This document shows positions 47,085 through 56,237 of a stretch of DNA of 64,000 bases, one piece after another. This stretch comes from Desulforadius tongensis (GTDB lineage: Bacteria; Bacillota; Desulfotomaculia; Desulfotomaculales; Desulfohalotomaculaceae): the NCBI RefSeq assembly GCF_016907915.1, contig NZ_JAFBCW010000007.1:1-64000 (forward strand). Reading direction: 5' to 3'. Under the pieces are notes generated by a model that saw only the letters and a list, made by a program, of their open reading frames with translations, made no database searches and had not been told where the DNA came from. Position numbers and translations under genes: made by a program. Position 1 is the first letter of the stretch; every line of letters begins with the position of its first letter.

Positions 47085-47882
47085 ATGATTAAAGTGTTAA
47101 TTTCAGGAGCGGCCGGGCGCATGGGACAGGAATCCTGTCGTGCCGTTTGGCGTGCCCAGGATATGATTTTGGCCGGTGCTGTGGATACTGCACGGGCCGG
47201 GGAAAATTTAGGTAAAGTTATTGCGGTTGAGGATGTGGATTTAACGGTACAAAATAATTTAGAAACAGCGTTAAAAGAAATAAAACCGGATGTTATGGTT
47301 GACTTTACCAATCCGGAAGCGGTATTTAACAATGTGAAAATTGCACTGCAGAACAATGTGCGCCCGGTGGTAGGTACCACCGGTATGAATACAGAAGAAA
47401 TTGCTTATTTAAAAGAATTGGCCCGGAAACAGGGGCTGGGCGGCTTAATTGCCCCTAATTTTGCTATCGGGGCTTTGTTAATGATTAAATTTGCCTCTAT
47501 GGCAGTGAAGTATTTTCCCCATGTGGAAATTATTGAACTGCATCACGATCAAAAGATGGATGCTCCCTCCGGGACAGCTTTAAAAACCGCTGAAGCAATG
47601 GCGGCGGTAAGGGGAAGCCTGCGTCAAGGCCTGCCCACGGAGTATGAAAAAATTGACGGGGTGCGGGGCGGTGATTTTGAAGGTATGCGTATACACAGCG
47701 TTCGCTTACCCGGTCATGTGGCACACCAGGAAGTGATATTTGGCGGTACAGGCCAAACGCTGACCATCCGTCATGACTCAATATCCCGTGAATCCTTTAT
47801 GCCGGGTTTGTTAATGGGCATTAGAAAAGTTATGGATATTGACGAACTGGTGTATGGCTTGGAAAATTTAATTTTTGAATGA
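47085..47882 (+). CDS. dapB: 4-hydroxy-tetrahydrodipicolinate reductase
   Basis: A 265-residue NAD(P)H-dependent reductase that makes tetrahydrodipicolinate for diaminopimelate and lysine. SGAAGRMGQ near the start binds the cofactor, and ELHHDQKMDAPSGTA (about residues 150-164) holds the catalytic histidine and lysine. ATG 47085 has GGAGG seven bases upstream; ATG 47082 is possible. It is directly upstream of dpaA, whose product uses the same substrate pool to make dipicolinate. A 104-bp gap between the two leaves room for a separate promoter. Confidence 0.96.
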   Translation: MIKVLISGAAGRMGQESCRAVWRAQDMILAGAVDTARAGENLGKVIAVEDVDLTVQNNLETALKEIKPDVMVDFTNPEAVFNNVKIALQNNVRPVVGTTGMNTEEIAYLKELARKQGLGGLIAPNFAIGALLMIKFASMAVKYFPHVEIIELHHDQKMDAPSGTALKTAEAMAAVRGSLRQGLPTEYEKIDGVRGGDFEGMRIHSVRLPGHVAHQEVIFGGTGQTLTIRHDSISRESFMPGLLMGIRKVMDIDELVYGLENLIFE

Positions 47883-47986
47883 TAATGTTAAAATAAATAA
47901 AACAATTGCATATACAAGCACCTCCCCTAACGACAAAACATATAGTGAACCATATCAAGTTATTGTCGAAAGGGGGTCTTCCAGGC

Positions 47987-48874
47987 ATGCATCCTGACCT
48001 GCAGGGAATTAAAGTGGCCGTATTGGGTGGGGATGCCCGGGAGATTATTTTGGTGTCAGAACTGTCTCGTTTGGGGATTAAGCTGCAGGTGGTTGGGCTG
48101 CCGGTACAAAATACACCTAATGTGACCACATGCTGCAATATTGCCGATGCATTAAGGGGCGTTCAGGCGGTGATACTTCCGGTTCCCGGCATTAATAAAG
48201 ACGGTACCGTTTACTCCATTTTCAATGATCAACCGCTGGAGTTAAATGAGAAACTGTTGGTTTCACTGCCTGCGGATACACCGGTGTTTGCGGGATTTGC
48301 CCGGGAGCTTTTGGTAAAAATGGTCAAACGCTGCAACCTGCGCCTGATAGAAGTGCTTAAGCAGGACCATGTGGCCATACTCAACTCCATTCCCTCGGCA
48401 GAGGGGGCGGTGCAGATGGCCATGGAAGCTACACCAATTACTATCCACGGCAGCAATTCATTTGTACTGGGATATGGCAGGACCGGCGCCACTTTAGCCC
48501 GGTTGCTCCAAGGCATGGGAGCTAAGGTAACTGTGGTAGCCCGTAAAGAAGCGCACCTGGCCAGGGTTTATGAAATAGGGATGCGACCGCTAACATATGA
48601 TGACCTGTTAAAACATGTTAGTGAGGCAGACATTATTTTCAATACTGTGCCGGCACTGGTGCTGACCAGCGGTGTATTGAGCAGAGCATCCAGTGAAGTG
48701 GTAATTATTGATTTGGCTTCCCCCCCAGGCGGTACTGATTTTGATGCTGCTGAAAGACTGGGTATTAAAGCCCTGCTGGCACCTGGTTTGCCTGGTAAAG
48801 TGGCTCCTAAGACAGCGGGCCAGATACTGGCGCAGGTAATACCTCGCCTGCTGGCTGAAGAATTAGGTCTGTAG
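47987..48874 (+). CDS. dpaA: Dipicolinate synthase subunit A (SpoVFA)
   Basis: A 295-residue subunit of dipicolinate synthase. With DpaB it oxidises dihydrodipicolinate to dipicolinic acid in the mother cell; calcium dipicolinate then fills the spore core. The N-terminal part (VAVLGGDAREI) and the NAD-binding Rossmann segment VLGYGRTGATLARLL (about 162-176) are characteristic. ATG 47987 follows AGGGGG; the frame is open to TTG 47906 but the longer start has no ribosome-binding site. A weak sigma-K-like sequence precedes it. Confidence 0.96.
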   Translation: MHPDLQGIKVAVLGGDAREIILVSELSRLGIKLQVVGLPVQNTPNVTTCCNIADALRGVQAVILPVPGINKDGTVYSIFNDQPLELNEKLLVSLPADTPVFAGFARELLVKMVKRCNLRLIEVLKQDHVAILNSIPSAEGAVQMAMEATPITIHGSNSFVLGYGRTGATLARLLQGMGAKVTVVARKEAHLARVYEIGMRPLTYDDLLKHVSEADIIFNTVPALVLTSGVLSRASSEVVIIDLASPPGGTDFDAAERLGIKALLAPGLPGKVAPKTAGQILAQVIPRLLAEELGL

Positions 48875-48903
48875 GATTTTGGGCAGCCACGGAGGTGTTT
48901 GGT

Positions 48904-49494
48904 ATGCGACTTAAAGGCGTAAGTGTGGGATTCGCATTAACCGGTTCCCACTGTACCATTAAAGAAACACTGCCCCAGGTTAAATTACTGGTTAAAGAGG
49001 GGGCGGATGTAATTCCAATTGTCAGTAATGCCCTTGAAAGTACCGATACCAGATTCGGGCGGGCAGAGAATTGGATAAAAGAATTAAAAGCAGTAACGGG
49101 GAGAGAGCCCATTAATACCATTACCGGTGCCGAACCGGTGGGGCCGAAAAAGTTGGTAGATGTAATGGTAATAGCCCCTTGTACCGGCAATACTTTAGCA
49201 AAGTTGGCTGCGGGTATTACCGACGGGCCGGTTTTAATGGCCACCAAGGCTCATTTGAGAAATTTGCGCCCCGTTGTCATTGCCATATCAACCAATGACG
49301 GCTTGGGGTTAAATGCTAAAAATTTGGGCCTGCTTTTAAATGCCAAAAATATTTATATGGTTCCCTTCGGCCAGGATAGTCCAGCGGGTAAACCGAACTC
49401 TTTAAAGGCAAACATGAATTTAATATTAGATACTATCGAGGCGGCTTTACAGGGAAGACAAATTCAACCGGTGATAATTTCTTTTTCCACTTAA
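48904..49494 (+). CDS. dpaB: Dipicolinate synthase subunit B (SpoVFB)
   Basis: A 196-residue flavoprotein-like subunit of dipicolinate synthase. It has the UbiX/Dfp fold: VSVGFALTGSHCTI at the N-terminus, MVIAPCTGNTLAKLAAGITDGPVLMA in the FMN-binding middle (about 85-110). ATG 48904 has GGAGG at 48891-48895, eight bases upstream, and is favoured over the ORF start at 48895. It lies 29 bp after dpaA. Asd follows 76 bp later. Confidence 0.95.
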   Translation: MRLKGVSVGFALTGSHCTIKETLPQVKLLVKEGADVIPIVSNALESTDTRFGRAENWIKELKAVTGREPINTITGAEPVGPKKLVDVMVIAPCTGNTLAKLAAGITDGPVLMATKAHLRNLRPVVIAISTNDGLGLNAKNLGLLLNAKNIYMVPFGQDSPAGKPNSLKANMNLILDTIEAALQGRQIQPVIISFST

Positions 49495-49570
49495 AAAATT
49501 AAAATCCCACCGCCCAATTATTGGTCGAAGGTGATAAAATAAAGATATATTTTTTGGAGGGATTTGGGCG

Positions 49571-50593
49571 TTGAAAAAATATAATGTTGTAGTAGTTGGT
49601 GCCACAGGAGCGGTGGGTCAGGAAATACTGACCATTTTGAAAGAACGGGATTTTCCGGTGGGTGAACTGCGCTTGTGCGCAACGGCAAGATCGGCGGGAA
49701 AGAAAGTTGTTTTTAAAGAACAAAATTATACCGTGCAGGAAACAACGGCGGATTCTTTTGATGGCATGGACATTGCTTTATTTGCCGGCGGAAAGGCCAG
49801 TTTGGAGTTTGCTTCTGCCGCGGTGGAACGGGGTTGTGTGGTAATTGACAACAGCAGCAACTACCGCATGGATCCGGAGGTACCGCTGGTTGTTCCAGAA
49901 GTAAACCCCGATGATGTTAAGAAGCATAAAGGCATTATTGCCAATCCTAACTGCTCAACTATTATTATGACGGTTCCTTTAAAACCTATTTACGATGCAG
50001 TGGGCATAAAGCGGGTTGTCGTGTCCACTTATCAGGCTGTGTCCGGTGCCGGTAAAGAGGGAATTGAAGATTTAACTAAACAAACAAAAGCTGTTCTTAA
50101 CGGTGAGGAGTATACCGCCAAAAAATTTATGCATCAAATTGCGTTTAACCTTATTCCCCATATCGATGTGTGGCAGGATATGGATTATACCAAGGAAGAA
50201 ATGAAAATGGTTAAAGAAACCCAAAAGATTTTCCATGCCCCGGATATGAAAATTACTGCCACCACGGTGCGGGTACCTGTATACCGCAGCCACTCCGAGA
50301 GTATTAATATAGAAACGGAGAAAAAAATAACGGCTCCGGAGGTTAAAGAATTGCTGGCCAATGCACCGGGTATTGTGGTGCAGGATGACCCGGCCAACAA
50401 TATTTATCCCATGCCGGTGCACACAGCACATAAAGATGAAGTTTTTGTCGGGCGTATCCGGGAGGATAATTCTCATCCCAGAGCTGTCAATTTATGGGTT
50501 GTTGGCGATCAGCTTAGAAAGGGAGCGGCAACCAATGCGGTGCAAATTGCTGAATTAGTTGTTAAAAACGGCTGCCTGCTGGAGAAGAGGTAA
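49571..50593 (+). CDS. asd: Aspartate-semialdehyde dehydrogenase
   Basis: A 340-residue NADPH-dependent enzyme that reduces aspartyl phosphate to aspartate semialdehyde. GATGAVGQEIL binds the cofactor, the catalytic cysteine is in NPNCSTI (about residues 123-129), and the substrate arginine and histidine are in the VPVYRSHSES region. TTG 49571 has GGAGGG about eight bases upstream. Its stop codon is one base before dapG, so the two are likely cotranslated. Confidence 0.97.
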   Translation: MKKYNVVVVGATGAVGQEILTILKERDFPVGELRLCATARSAGKKVVFKEQNYTVQETTADSFDGMDIALFAGGKASLEFASAAVERGCVVIDNSSNYRMDPEVPLVVPEVNPDDVKKHKGIIANPNCSTIIMTVPLKPIYDAVGIKRVVVSTYQAVSGAGKEGIEDLTKQTKAVLNGEEYTAKKFMHQIAFNLIPHIDVWQDMDYTKEEMKMVKETQKIFHAPDMKITATTVRVPVYRSHSESINIETEKKITAPEVKELLANAPGIVVQDDPANNIYPMPVHTAHKDEVFVGRIREDNSHPRAVNLWVVGDQLRKGAATNAVQIAELVVKNGCLLEKR

Positions 50594-50594
50594 C

Positions 50595-51830
50595 ATGCGA
50601 TTTTTAATTCAAAAGTTTGGTGGAACATCATTAACCACCCCGGAGTTCAGAAAAGAAGTGGCGGCTAAAGTGGTGGCGGCCCAAAAACAGGGGTTCAGCC
50701 CGGTGGTTGTTGTGTCGGCCATTGGCAGGTATGGAGCGCCATATGCCACGGACACATTAATTTCTGTTGCCAAACAGGTAAATCGTGATGTCCCCCCCCG
50801 GGAGCTTGACCTTCTAATGTCATGCGGGGAAGTGATCTCCGGAGTGGTGATGGTTAACACCCTTTTAGATATGGGGTGTCAGGCCGTTTTTTTAACCGGG
50901 GCTCAGGCGGGGATTATAACGGATGCAAACTTTAATGATGCCAGAATACTGAGGGTTGAGCCGCAAAAAATAATCGAGCAGGCTGAACAGGGTAAAGTGG
51001 TTGTGGTGGCCGGCTTTCAGGGCGTTACAGAAGAAGGTGAAATTACCACCCTGGGTAGAGGGGGAAGTGACACCACCGCCGCCGCCCTGGGGGTTGCTTT
51101 GGATGCGGAATGTATCGATATTTACACAGATGTGGATGGAGTGATGACGGCAGACCCGCGGATAGTGGATGAGGCCCAGATACTGGATAAAGTTACATAC
51201 AATGAAATATGCCAGCTGGCCCATGAAGGGGCCAAGGTAATTCATCCCCGGGCTGTGGAAATAGCGATGCAGAAAAACATTCCCATGCGGGTTAAAAGTA
51301 CATTTAGCAATGCTCCCGGCACCCTGGTGACCAACCATGGTGAAGTATACGGGGGAACCATTGACATTATAATGGACCGTATCATTACAGGGATAACACA
51401 TGTGACAAATATTACCCAAATAATTATTCCCTTAGAAAACGTGGATATTGCCAATCCCCATTTAAAGGTGTTCAAAGGAATGGCGCTGGCCGGAATCAGT
51501 GTTGATTTTTGGAATGTCAACCTGCAGTATATATCTTTCACGGTGAAGGATAACGTGGCAGATAAAGCGAAACAGGTATTAGAAAATATGGGGATTACCC
51601 CGCTGCTGCGTTCCGGCTGTGCCAAGGTAGCTGCTGTGGGGGCAGGTATGACCGGTGTTCCCGGTGTTATGGCCAGCGTTGTAGAGGCATTAACCCGTGA
51701 AAATGTGGAGATTTTGCAGTCTTCCGATTCCCACACCACCATTTGGGTGCTGGTAAAGGAAGAAGATATTCAAAAGGCCGTTGTTACTCTGCACAGACAG
51801 TTTATGTTGGGAAATAATCGAGATAGATAA
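50595..51830 (+). CDS. dapG: Aspartate kinase (DapG type)
   Basis: A 411-residue aspartokinase, first enzyme of the aspartate pathway. QKFGGTSL at the N-terminus and TLGRGGSDTTAAALG form the kinase active site; two ACT domains occupy about 265-405. In B. subtilis DapG is the diaminopimelate-sensitive isozyme linked to cell wall and spore synthesis, and the operon position is the same here. ATG 50595 lies one base after asd; the frame extends upstream into asd but only ATG 50595 has a ribosome-binding site (GAGAAGAGG). Confidence 0.96.
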   Translation: MRFLIQKFGGTSLTTPEFRKEVAAKVVAAQKQGFSPVVVVSAIGRYGAPYATDTLISVAKQVNRDVPPRELDLLMSCGEVISGVVMVNTLLDMGCQAVFLTGAQAGIITDANFNDARILRVEPQKIIEQAEQGKVVVVAGFQGVTEEGEITTLGRGGSDTTAAALGVALDAECIDIYTDVDGVMTADPRIVDEAQILDKVTYNEICQLAHEGAKVIHPRAVEIAMQKNIPMRVKSTFSNAPGTLVTNHGEVYGGTIDIIMDRIITGITHVTNITQIIIPLENVDIANPHLKVFKGMALAGISVDFWNVNLQYISFTVKDNVADKAKQVLENMGITPLLRSGCAKVAAVGAGMTGVPGVMASVVEALTRENVEILQSSDSHTTIWVLVKEEDIQKAVVTLHRQFMLGNNRDR

Positions 51831-51925
51831 AACAGTTATATATAAATTAAGAAAATATAGATATGATTTTTAATTGCACGGTACGGCTGCTGCAGGAAAG
51901 GAATAATTAAGGGAAGGTGAAAGCC

Positions 51926-52813
51926 GTGACTGTTGATTTTGGGCGTGTATTAACCGCCATGGTGACCCCTTTTGACAGTAATTTACAAGTGGATATTGAA
52001 CAGGCCAAAAAGCTGGCCCGCTACCTGGTTAAAAATGGTTCCGATGGTTTAGTTGTATGCGGAACCACCGGGGAATCTCCCACTCTTAGTAAAGATGAGA
52101 AGATAGCACTTTTTAAAGCCGTTGTGGAAGAAGTTGGCGGTGAAGCGGTGGTAATAGCCGGTACCGGCAGCTATAACACCGCTGAAAGTATTGCCCTGAC
52201 CCAGGCGGCGGAAAAAACCGGTATTGACGGGGTAATGCTGGTGGCTCCCTATTATAACAAGCCCTCTCAAGAGGGATTGTACCAGCATTTTAAAGCCATT
52301 GCTGACAGTACTAAATTACCTGTAATGCTGTATAACGTTCCCGGGCGTACCAGTGTCAACATTCTACCGGTCACTGTGGCCCAGTTGGCTCGGGATACCG
52401 ATAATATTGTGGCTGTCAAAGAAGCGGCGGGCATAATGGATCAAGTTAGTGAACTGCGCTCCCTGCTGCCTGACAGCTTTGCCATCTACAGCGGGGATGA
52501 TTCATTGACATTACCCATTTTGGCCCTGGGAGGCAGGGGAATTGTAAGTGTTGCCTCCCACATTATCGGTGACCGTATTCAAGAAATGGTACAGGCTTAC
52601 ATTAAGGGTAACGTTTCAGCGGCCAGCCGGCTGCACATAGAGTTATTCCCCATATTCAAGGGAATGTTTATTACCACTAACCCGGTGGCAGTAAAAGCAG
52701 CTTTAAATTTAAAAGGGATAAAAGTTGGTGGAGTGAGGCTGCCGCTGCACAGTATTAGTGATGCCGACAGAGAAAAGCTGCGCAAACTGCTTTCGGACAA
52801 TAATTTGTTGTAA
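51926..52813 (+). CDS. dapA: 4-hydroxy-tetrahydrodipicolinate synthase
   Basis: A 295-residue TIM-barrel aldolase that condenses pyruvate with aspartate semialdehyde. The Schiff-base lysine is in [10 protein letters not shown] (about residue 162), GTTGESPTL and YNVPGRT are the other family motifs. GTG 51926 follows GGGAAGGTG; GTG 51917 overlaps that site. Its product is the branch point between DapB (lysine and cell wall) and DpaAB (dipicolinate), so the operon encodes both fates. Confidence 0.97.
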   Translation: MTVDFGRVLTAMVTPFDSNLQVDIEQAKKLARYLVKNGSDGLVVCGTTGESPTLSKDEKIALFKAVVEEVGGEAVVIAGTGSYNTAESIALTQAAEKTGIDGVMLVAPYYNKPSQEGLYQHFKAIADSTKLPVMLYNVPGRTSVNILPVTVAQLARDTDNIVAVKEAAGIMDQVSELRSLLPDSFAIYSGDDSLTLPILALGGRGIVSVASHIIGDRIQEMVQAYIKGNVSAASRLHIELFPIFKGMFITTNPVAVKAALNLKGIKVGGVRLPLHSISDADREKLRKLLSDNNLL

Positions 52814-52850
52814 AATAACTATAGTTAATATTATTAAACTATCTTTATTT

Positions 52851-52885
52851 AAGGACGCGATTTTAGTCGTGTCCTTAGTTTTTTT
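52851..52885 (+). terminator. Intrinsic terminator after dapA
   Basis: Stem AAGGACGCGA (52851-52860) / TCGTGTCCTT (52867-52876) with one G-T pair, loop TTTTAG, then AGTTTTTTT. Confidence 0.9.
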
Positions 52886-52898
52886 AAAAAATATGAGT

Positions 52899-52927
52899 TT
52901 GGTTAATTTGTCTGGGTAATATATAAT
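52899..52927 (+). promoter_or_regulatory. RNase J gene promoter P1
   Basis: TTGGTT (52899-52904), 17-bp spacer, TATAAT (52922-52927), downstream of the dapA terminator. Confidence 0.65.
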
Positions 52928-52988
52928 ACGTAAAAAGCAAATAAATGATAAAGGATGGCGGCTGGATGACAGGTAGTGCGGATTGTGC

Positions 52989-53017
52989 TTGTTTACCATA
53001 CTCAATTTGAGTATAAT
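52989..53017 (+). promoter_or_regulatory. RNase J gene promoter P2 with palindromic operator
   Basis: TTGTTT (52989-52994), 17-bp spacer, TATAAT (53012-53017). A perfect palindrome, ATACTCAA-T-TTGAGTAT (52998-53014), fills the spacer and covers half of the -10. This is the classic place for a repressor operator. The regulator is unknown. Confidence 0.65.
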
Positions 53018-53175
53018 ATATCAGGCAGGAATTCAATAATTTGTTAACTTGGCTATTCTACCCAACGGCTGGTCTATTGGCAAATAATCCCCGTATTCTC
53101 CTGGTAGTACCGAACTGGAATTATAAGGGCAAAGGTTTGTACTACAGGATAATTAAAAGTCTAGGGGGGGTAAGT
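53018..53175 (+). other. Long untranslated leader of the RNase J gene
   Basis: About 150 nt between P2 and the TTG start. The RNase J frame is open through it from TTG 53041, but those 45 residues do not look like the family and lack a ribosome-binding site, so I read it as untranslated. It contains GGCAGGAATTC at 53024, related to GCAGGAA segments before dprA and dapA. No clear hairpin is seen. Confidence 0.5.
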
Positions 53176-54840
53176 TTGGCCAGAGAATCTAAAGTATCTA
53201 TCATCCCCTTGGGGGGACTTGGTGAGATCGGTAAAAACATGATGGTAATAAAGTACGGGGAAAATATTTTGCTGATAGACAGCGGTTTATCATTTCCAGA
53301 AGAGGAAATGTTGGGTATTGATATAGTAATCCCGGATATTACCTACTTATTGGAAAATAGAAATATTTTACGTGGTATTGTACTGACCCATGGTCACGAG
53401 GATCATATTGGTGCTTTACCTTACGTTTTAAGGCAGATTAATGCCCCGGTGTACGGAACAAAATTGACTTTAGGGCTGTTGGAGAATAAATTAAAAGAAC
53501 ACAATCTTATGGATCGTGTAAAGCTCAATATTGTAAAACCTCGTGATGCAATCCAGGTTGGACCGTTTAAGGTTGAGTTTATTAAGGTATCGCACAGCAT
53601 ACCTGATGCTGTGGGATTAGCCGTTCACACACCTGTGGGAACCATTGTGCACACCGGTGATTTTAAAATTGACCAAACTCCCGTTGATGGTGAAGTTACG
53701 GACTTTTATAAACTGGCACAGCTGGGTGAAAAAGGCGTGCTGGTACTGATGTCAGACAGCACCAACGTAGAAAGAACAGGTTTTACACTGTCGGAAAAAG
53801 CGGTGGGGCAGACCTTTGAAGAAACTTTCGGGGCGGCCAAAGAAAGAATTATTGTGGCTACCTTTGCTTCAAATGTGCACAGGCTGCAGCAGGCTATTTT
53901 GGCGGCGCACAAGTATAATCGCAAGGTGGCAATAATCGGCCGCAGTATGCTCAATGTGGTAAATATTGCCTATGAACTGGGATACTTGCAAATACCGGAT
54001 GGTACGCTGATAGATTTGGATGAGGCCAACCGGCTGCCCAAGCATAGGGTGGTGCTGTTGTGTACCGGCAGTCAGGGTGAACCAATGTCTGCGCTGACGC
54101 GCATCTCCATGTCGGATCACAAACAGGTGGAGATACAGCCCGGGGATACCGTAATTATTTCTGCCACCCCCATTCCCGGCAATGAAAAACTGGTGGCTCG
54201 GATAGTGGATCTGCTCTTTAAAAGGGGTGCCAAAGTTATTTATGAATCAGTATCCGGAATCCATGTATCCGGTCACCCCAGTCAGGAAGAATTAAAATTA
54301 ATGCTCAATTTGATAAAGCCGAAGTTTTTTATACCGGTGCACGGGGAACATCGTATGCTGGTTAAGCATGCTGAATTGGCCCAGGAAATGGGTATTCCGG
54401 CTCAAAACACCTTTGTGGCAGAAAACGGTATGGTGCTGGAATTTACTAAACGATACGGGCGGGTGGCAGGCAGGGTTCCCGCCGGCCGTGTGCTGGTGGA
54501 CGGTTTAGGTGTTGGTGATGTGGGAAATATTGTGCTGCGTGACCGCAAACAGCTGTCTCAAGACGGTATATTAATTGTAGTGGTAACCATCAACCGGGAA
54601 AGCGGCGTGGTGGCTGCCGGCCCTGATATAGTATCACGCGGCTTTGTCTATGTCCGGGAATCTGAGGAACTGCTTGAAGAGGCAAAGGGAAAAGTAAAAA
54701 ATGCACTGGAAAAGTGCATTGAAAGAAATATAACAGAATGGTCAACCATTAAATCTCAAGTAAGGGATGCTTTGGGAAAGTTTTTGTACGAAAAAACCAG
54801 GAGAAGACCAATGATATTGCCAATCATTATGGAAGTTTAA
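53176..54840 (+). CDS. rnj: Ribonuclease J
   Basis: A 554-residue metallo-beta-lactamase/beta-CASP ribonuclease with endonuclease and 5'-3' exonuclease activity, central to mRNA turnover in Gram-positive bacteria. The zinc site is THGHEDHIGALP (about residues 73-84), with later ligands in VHTGDFKID. The beta-CASP insert runs about 200-370, and the C-terminal domain ends in EV. TTG 53176 follows AGGGGGGG at 53163-53170 and gives the standard start MARESKVSIIPLGG. Position matches rnjB (ymfA) of Bacillus, but sequence alone does not tell J1 from J2. Confidence 0.96.
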   Translation: MARESKVSIIPLGGLGEIGKNMMVIKYGENILLIDSGLSFPEEEMLGIDIVIPDITYLLENRNILRGIVLTHGHEDHIGALPYVLRQINAPVYGTKLTLGLLENKLKEHNLMDRVKLNIVKPRDAIQVGPFKVEFIKVSHSIPDAVGLAVHTPVGTIVHTGDFKIDQTPVDGEVTDFYKLAQLGEKGVLVLMSDSTNVERTGFTLSEKAVGQTFEETFGAAKERIIVATFASNVHRLQQAILAAHKYNRKVAIIGRSMLNVVNIAYELGYLQIPDGTLIDLDEANRLPKHRVVLLCTGSQGEPMSALTRISMSDHKQVEIQPGDTVIISATPIPGNEKLVARIVDLLFKRGAKVIYESVSGIHVSGHPSQEELKLMLNLIKPKFFIPVHGEHRMLVKHAELAQEMGIPAQNTFVAENGMVLEFTKRYGRVAGRVPAGRVLVDGLGVGDVGNIVLRDRKQLSQDGILIVVVTINRESGVVAAGPDIVSRGFVYVRESEELLEEAKGKVKNALEKCIERNITEWSTIKSQVRDALGKFLYEKTRRRPMILPIIMEV

Positions 54841-54857
54841 ATATTTACCGATTTCAC

Positions 54858-54898
54858 AAACCGGAAAGCCTGGCTGTGTCAAGGCTTTCCGGTTTTTA
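54858..54898 (+). terminator. Intrinsic terminator after the RNase J gene
   Basis: A perfect 13-bp stem, AAACCGGAAAGCC (54858-54870) / GGCTTTCCGGTTT (54883-54895), 12-nt loop, then TTTAAT. Confidence 0.93.
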
Positions 54899-54984
54899 AT
54901 ATTTAAATAAAGTAGTTTGTGTATTTTTTTGGTTCTTGTGCCATACTATAGACGATATTTTCAGCCTAAGGAGTGGATTAATAT

Positions 54985-55848
54985 ATGTATGACAGTAATC
55001 AGCAAAACCCCCAGAGAAGGCCGCCCAATTACACCCCCACCGTTGGCCCGATGCCCGCGCCAAACCCCAACACCCCGCCGCAGCCGGGTGTAATTCCGGG
55101 ACAGATGCCCAATCCCATTCCGCCAACACCCGGGGCTGACCCCAGCAAAACCAGGCGGGTTACCGGCAAACCCAAGGGTACGCTGGAAGCCATTAGAGAA
55201 TTGGGAACAACAGAACTGCCGGAGCCCAAAAGCAACATTCATTGTGTAACCATAGTTGGGCAGGTGGAAGGACATTTAAGCCTGCCGCCGCAAAATAAAA
55301 CAACAAAATATGAACATATTATTCCTCAGCTTGTGGGGTTAGAGCAGAGTCAAGAGGTGGAAGGGATATTACTTATCCTCAACACGGTGGGTGGCGACGT
55401 GGAAGCGGGACTGGCCATTGCGGAAATGGTGGCCAGTATGAGTAAACCAACTGTGAGCATAGTACTGGGTGGAGGCCATTCCATCGGCGGCCCGATAGCT
55501 GTGTCCACAGACTATTCATTTATTGCGGAAACAGCCAGCATGACCATCCATCCCATAAGATTGAACGGTCTTGTGGTGGGTGTGCCTCAAACCTATGAGT
55601 ACCTGGATAAAATGCAGGACCGGGTGATACATTTTGTAACCCAGCATTCAAACATTTCGGAAGAAAAATTTAGAGAACTAATGTTTAGAACGGGAGAACT
55701 GGCCAGGGACATAGGTACGGTATTGATCGGCAGGGATGCAGTGGAAGTTGGACTGATCGATGAAGTTGGTGGGTTGGGACAAGCGGTTAACAAGTTAAAG
55801 CAATTAATAGAAGAGAATAAAAATAGAAGCGGGGTGCCGCTGCAGTGA
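54985..55848 (+). CDS. tepA: ClpP-like serine protease TepA (YmfB)
   Basis: A 287-residue ClpP/crotonase-fold protease of the TepA (YmfB) group. The nucleophile is S166 in [11 protein letters not shown] and the histidine is H189 in MTIHPIR. An N-terminal tail of about 53 residues holds 18 prolines and few charges and precedes the folded domain. In Bacillus TepA was linked to protein export and to degradation of small acid-soluble spore proteins. ATG 54985 follows TAAGGAG. It overlaps ylzJ by 4 bp (GTGA). Confidence 0.92.
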   Translation: MYDSNQQNPQRRPPNYTPTVGPMPAPNPNTPPQPGVIPGQMPNPIPPTPGADPSKTRRVTGKPKGTLEAIRELGTTELPEPKSNIHCVTIVGQVEGHLSLPPQNKTTKYEHIIPQLVGLEQSQEVEGILLILNTVGGDVEAGLAIAEMVASMSKPTVSIVLGGGHSIGGPIAVSTDYSFIAETASMTIHPIRLNGLVVGVPQTYEYLDKMQDRVIHFVTQHSNISEEKFRELMFRTGELARDIGTVLIGRDAVEVGLIDEVGGLGQAVNKLKQLIEENKNRSGVPLQ

Positions 55849-56057
55849 TTTTATACACCCCGATGCAATTGGAGTTGGTATTAGAGGGACTGGAAGAGCA
55901 GAGTAATGCAAACCAGCGAGAGATAAATGTGGGGAATGCCACGCTGGTGGTGGAGGACAAAGGGTTTGGCAGGGCCCAAGTGGTGAGGCTGATTTCCACC
56001 GACCCGCAGGATTATCTAAACCCGGACTTTGCACCGGGGACAGAGGTACAGTTGTAA
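55845..56057 (+). CDS. ylzJ: YlzJ-like protein
   Basis: A 70-residue protein of the YlzJ family, found only in spore formers and nearly always next to tepA. It begins [16 protein letters not shown], ends with a short acidic strand and has no membrane segment. The role is unknown. GTG 55845 overlaps the tepA stop codon, so the two are translationally coupled. Confidence 0.9.
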   Translation: MILYTPMQLELVLEGLEEQSNANQREINVGNATLVVEDKGFGRAQVVRLISTDPQDYLNPDFAPGTEVQL

Positions 56058-56079
56058 GCGGCGATATGCGCCGCTTTTT
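56056..56079 (+). terminator. Intrinsic terminator after ylzJ
   Basis: Stem AAGCGGCG (56056-56063) / CGCCGCTT (56069-56076), loop ATATG, then TTT. It overlaps the ylzJ stop codon. Confidence 0.88.
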
Positions 56080-56117
56080 AAATGTCGATACCTGTATAAC
56101 CTGGGGGAGGCTCACTG

Positions 56118-56138
56118 AGATAACATTTTTTAGGGTAC
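56118..56138 (+). repeat. Short dispersed intergenic motif, copy G
   Basis: AGATAACATTTTTTAGGGTAC, matching copies at 4187-4209 and 22383-22405. It lies between the ylzJ terminator and the uppP promoter. Confidence 0.45.
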
Positions 56139-56166
56139 TGAATAAACTCCACCAGGAGATTTTTTC

Positions 56167-56195
56167 TTTGTAAATGCTGGTAATTATGTTATAAT
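56167..56195 (+). promoter_or_regulatory. Sigma-A promoter for uppP
   Basis: TTTGTA (56167-56172), 17-bp spacer, TATAAT (56190-56195) with an extended -10 TGT directly before it. Confidence 0.75.
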
Positions 56196-56237
56196 ACCCT
56201 TGTTTGGTATGTATAAAACACATGAGGTGATGTACTG

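Noticed and set aside
47000-47085. Lysine riboswitch before dapB
   Set aside because: The leader is far too short and has no matching stems. None was seen before asd, dapG or dapA either.
47933-47959. Sigma-K-like AC-N16-CATATCAAG before dpaA
   Set aside because: The final TA of the consensus is missing, so it is mentioned only within a finding and not listed as a promoter.
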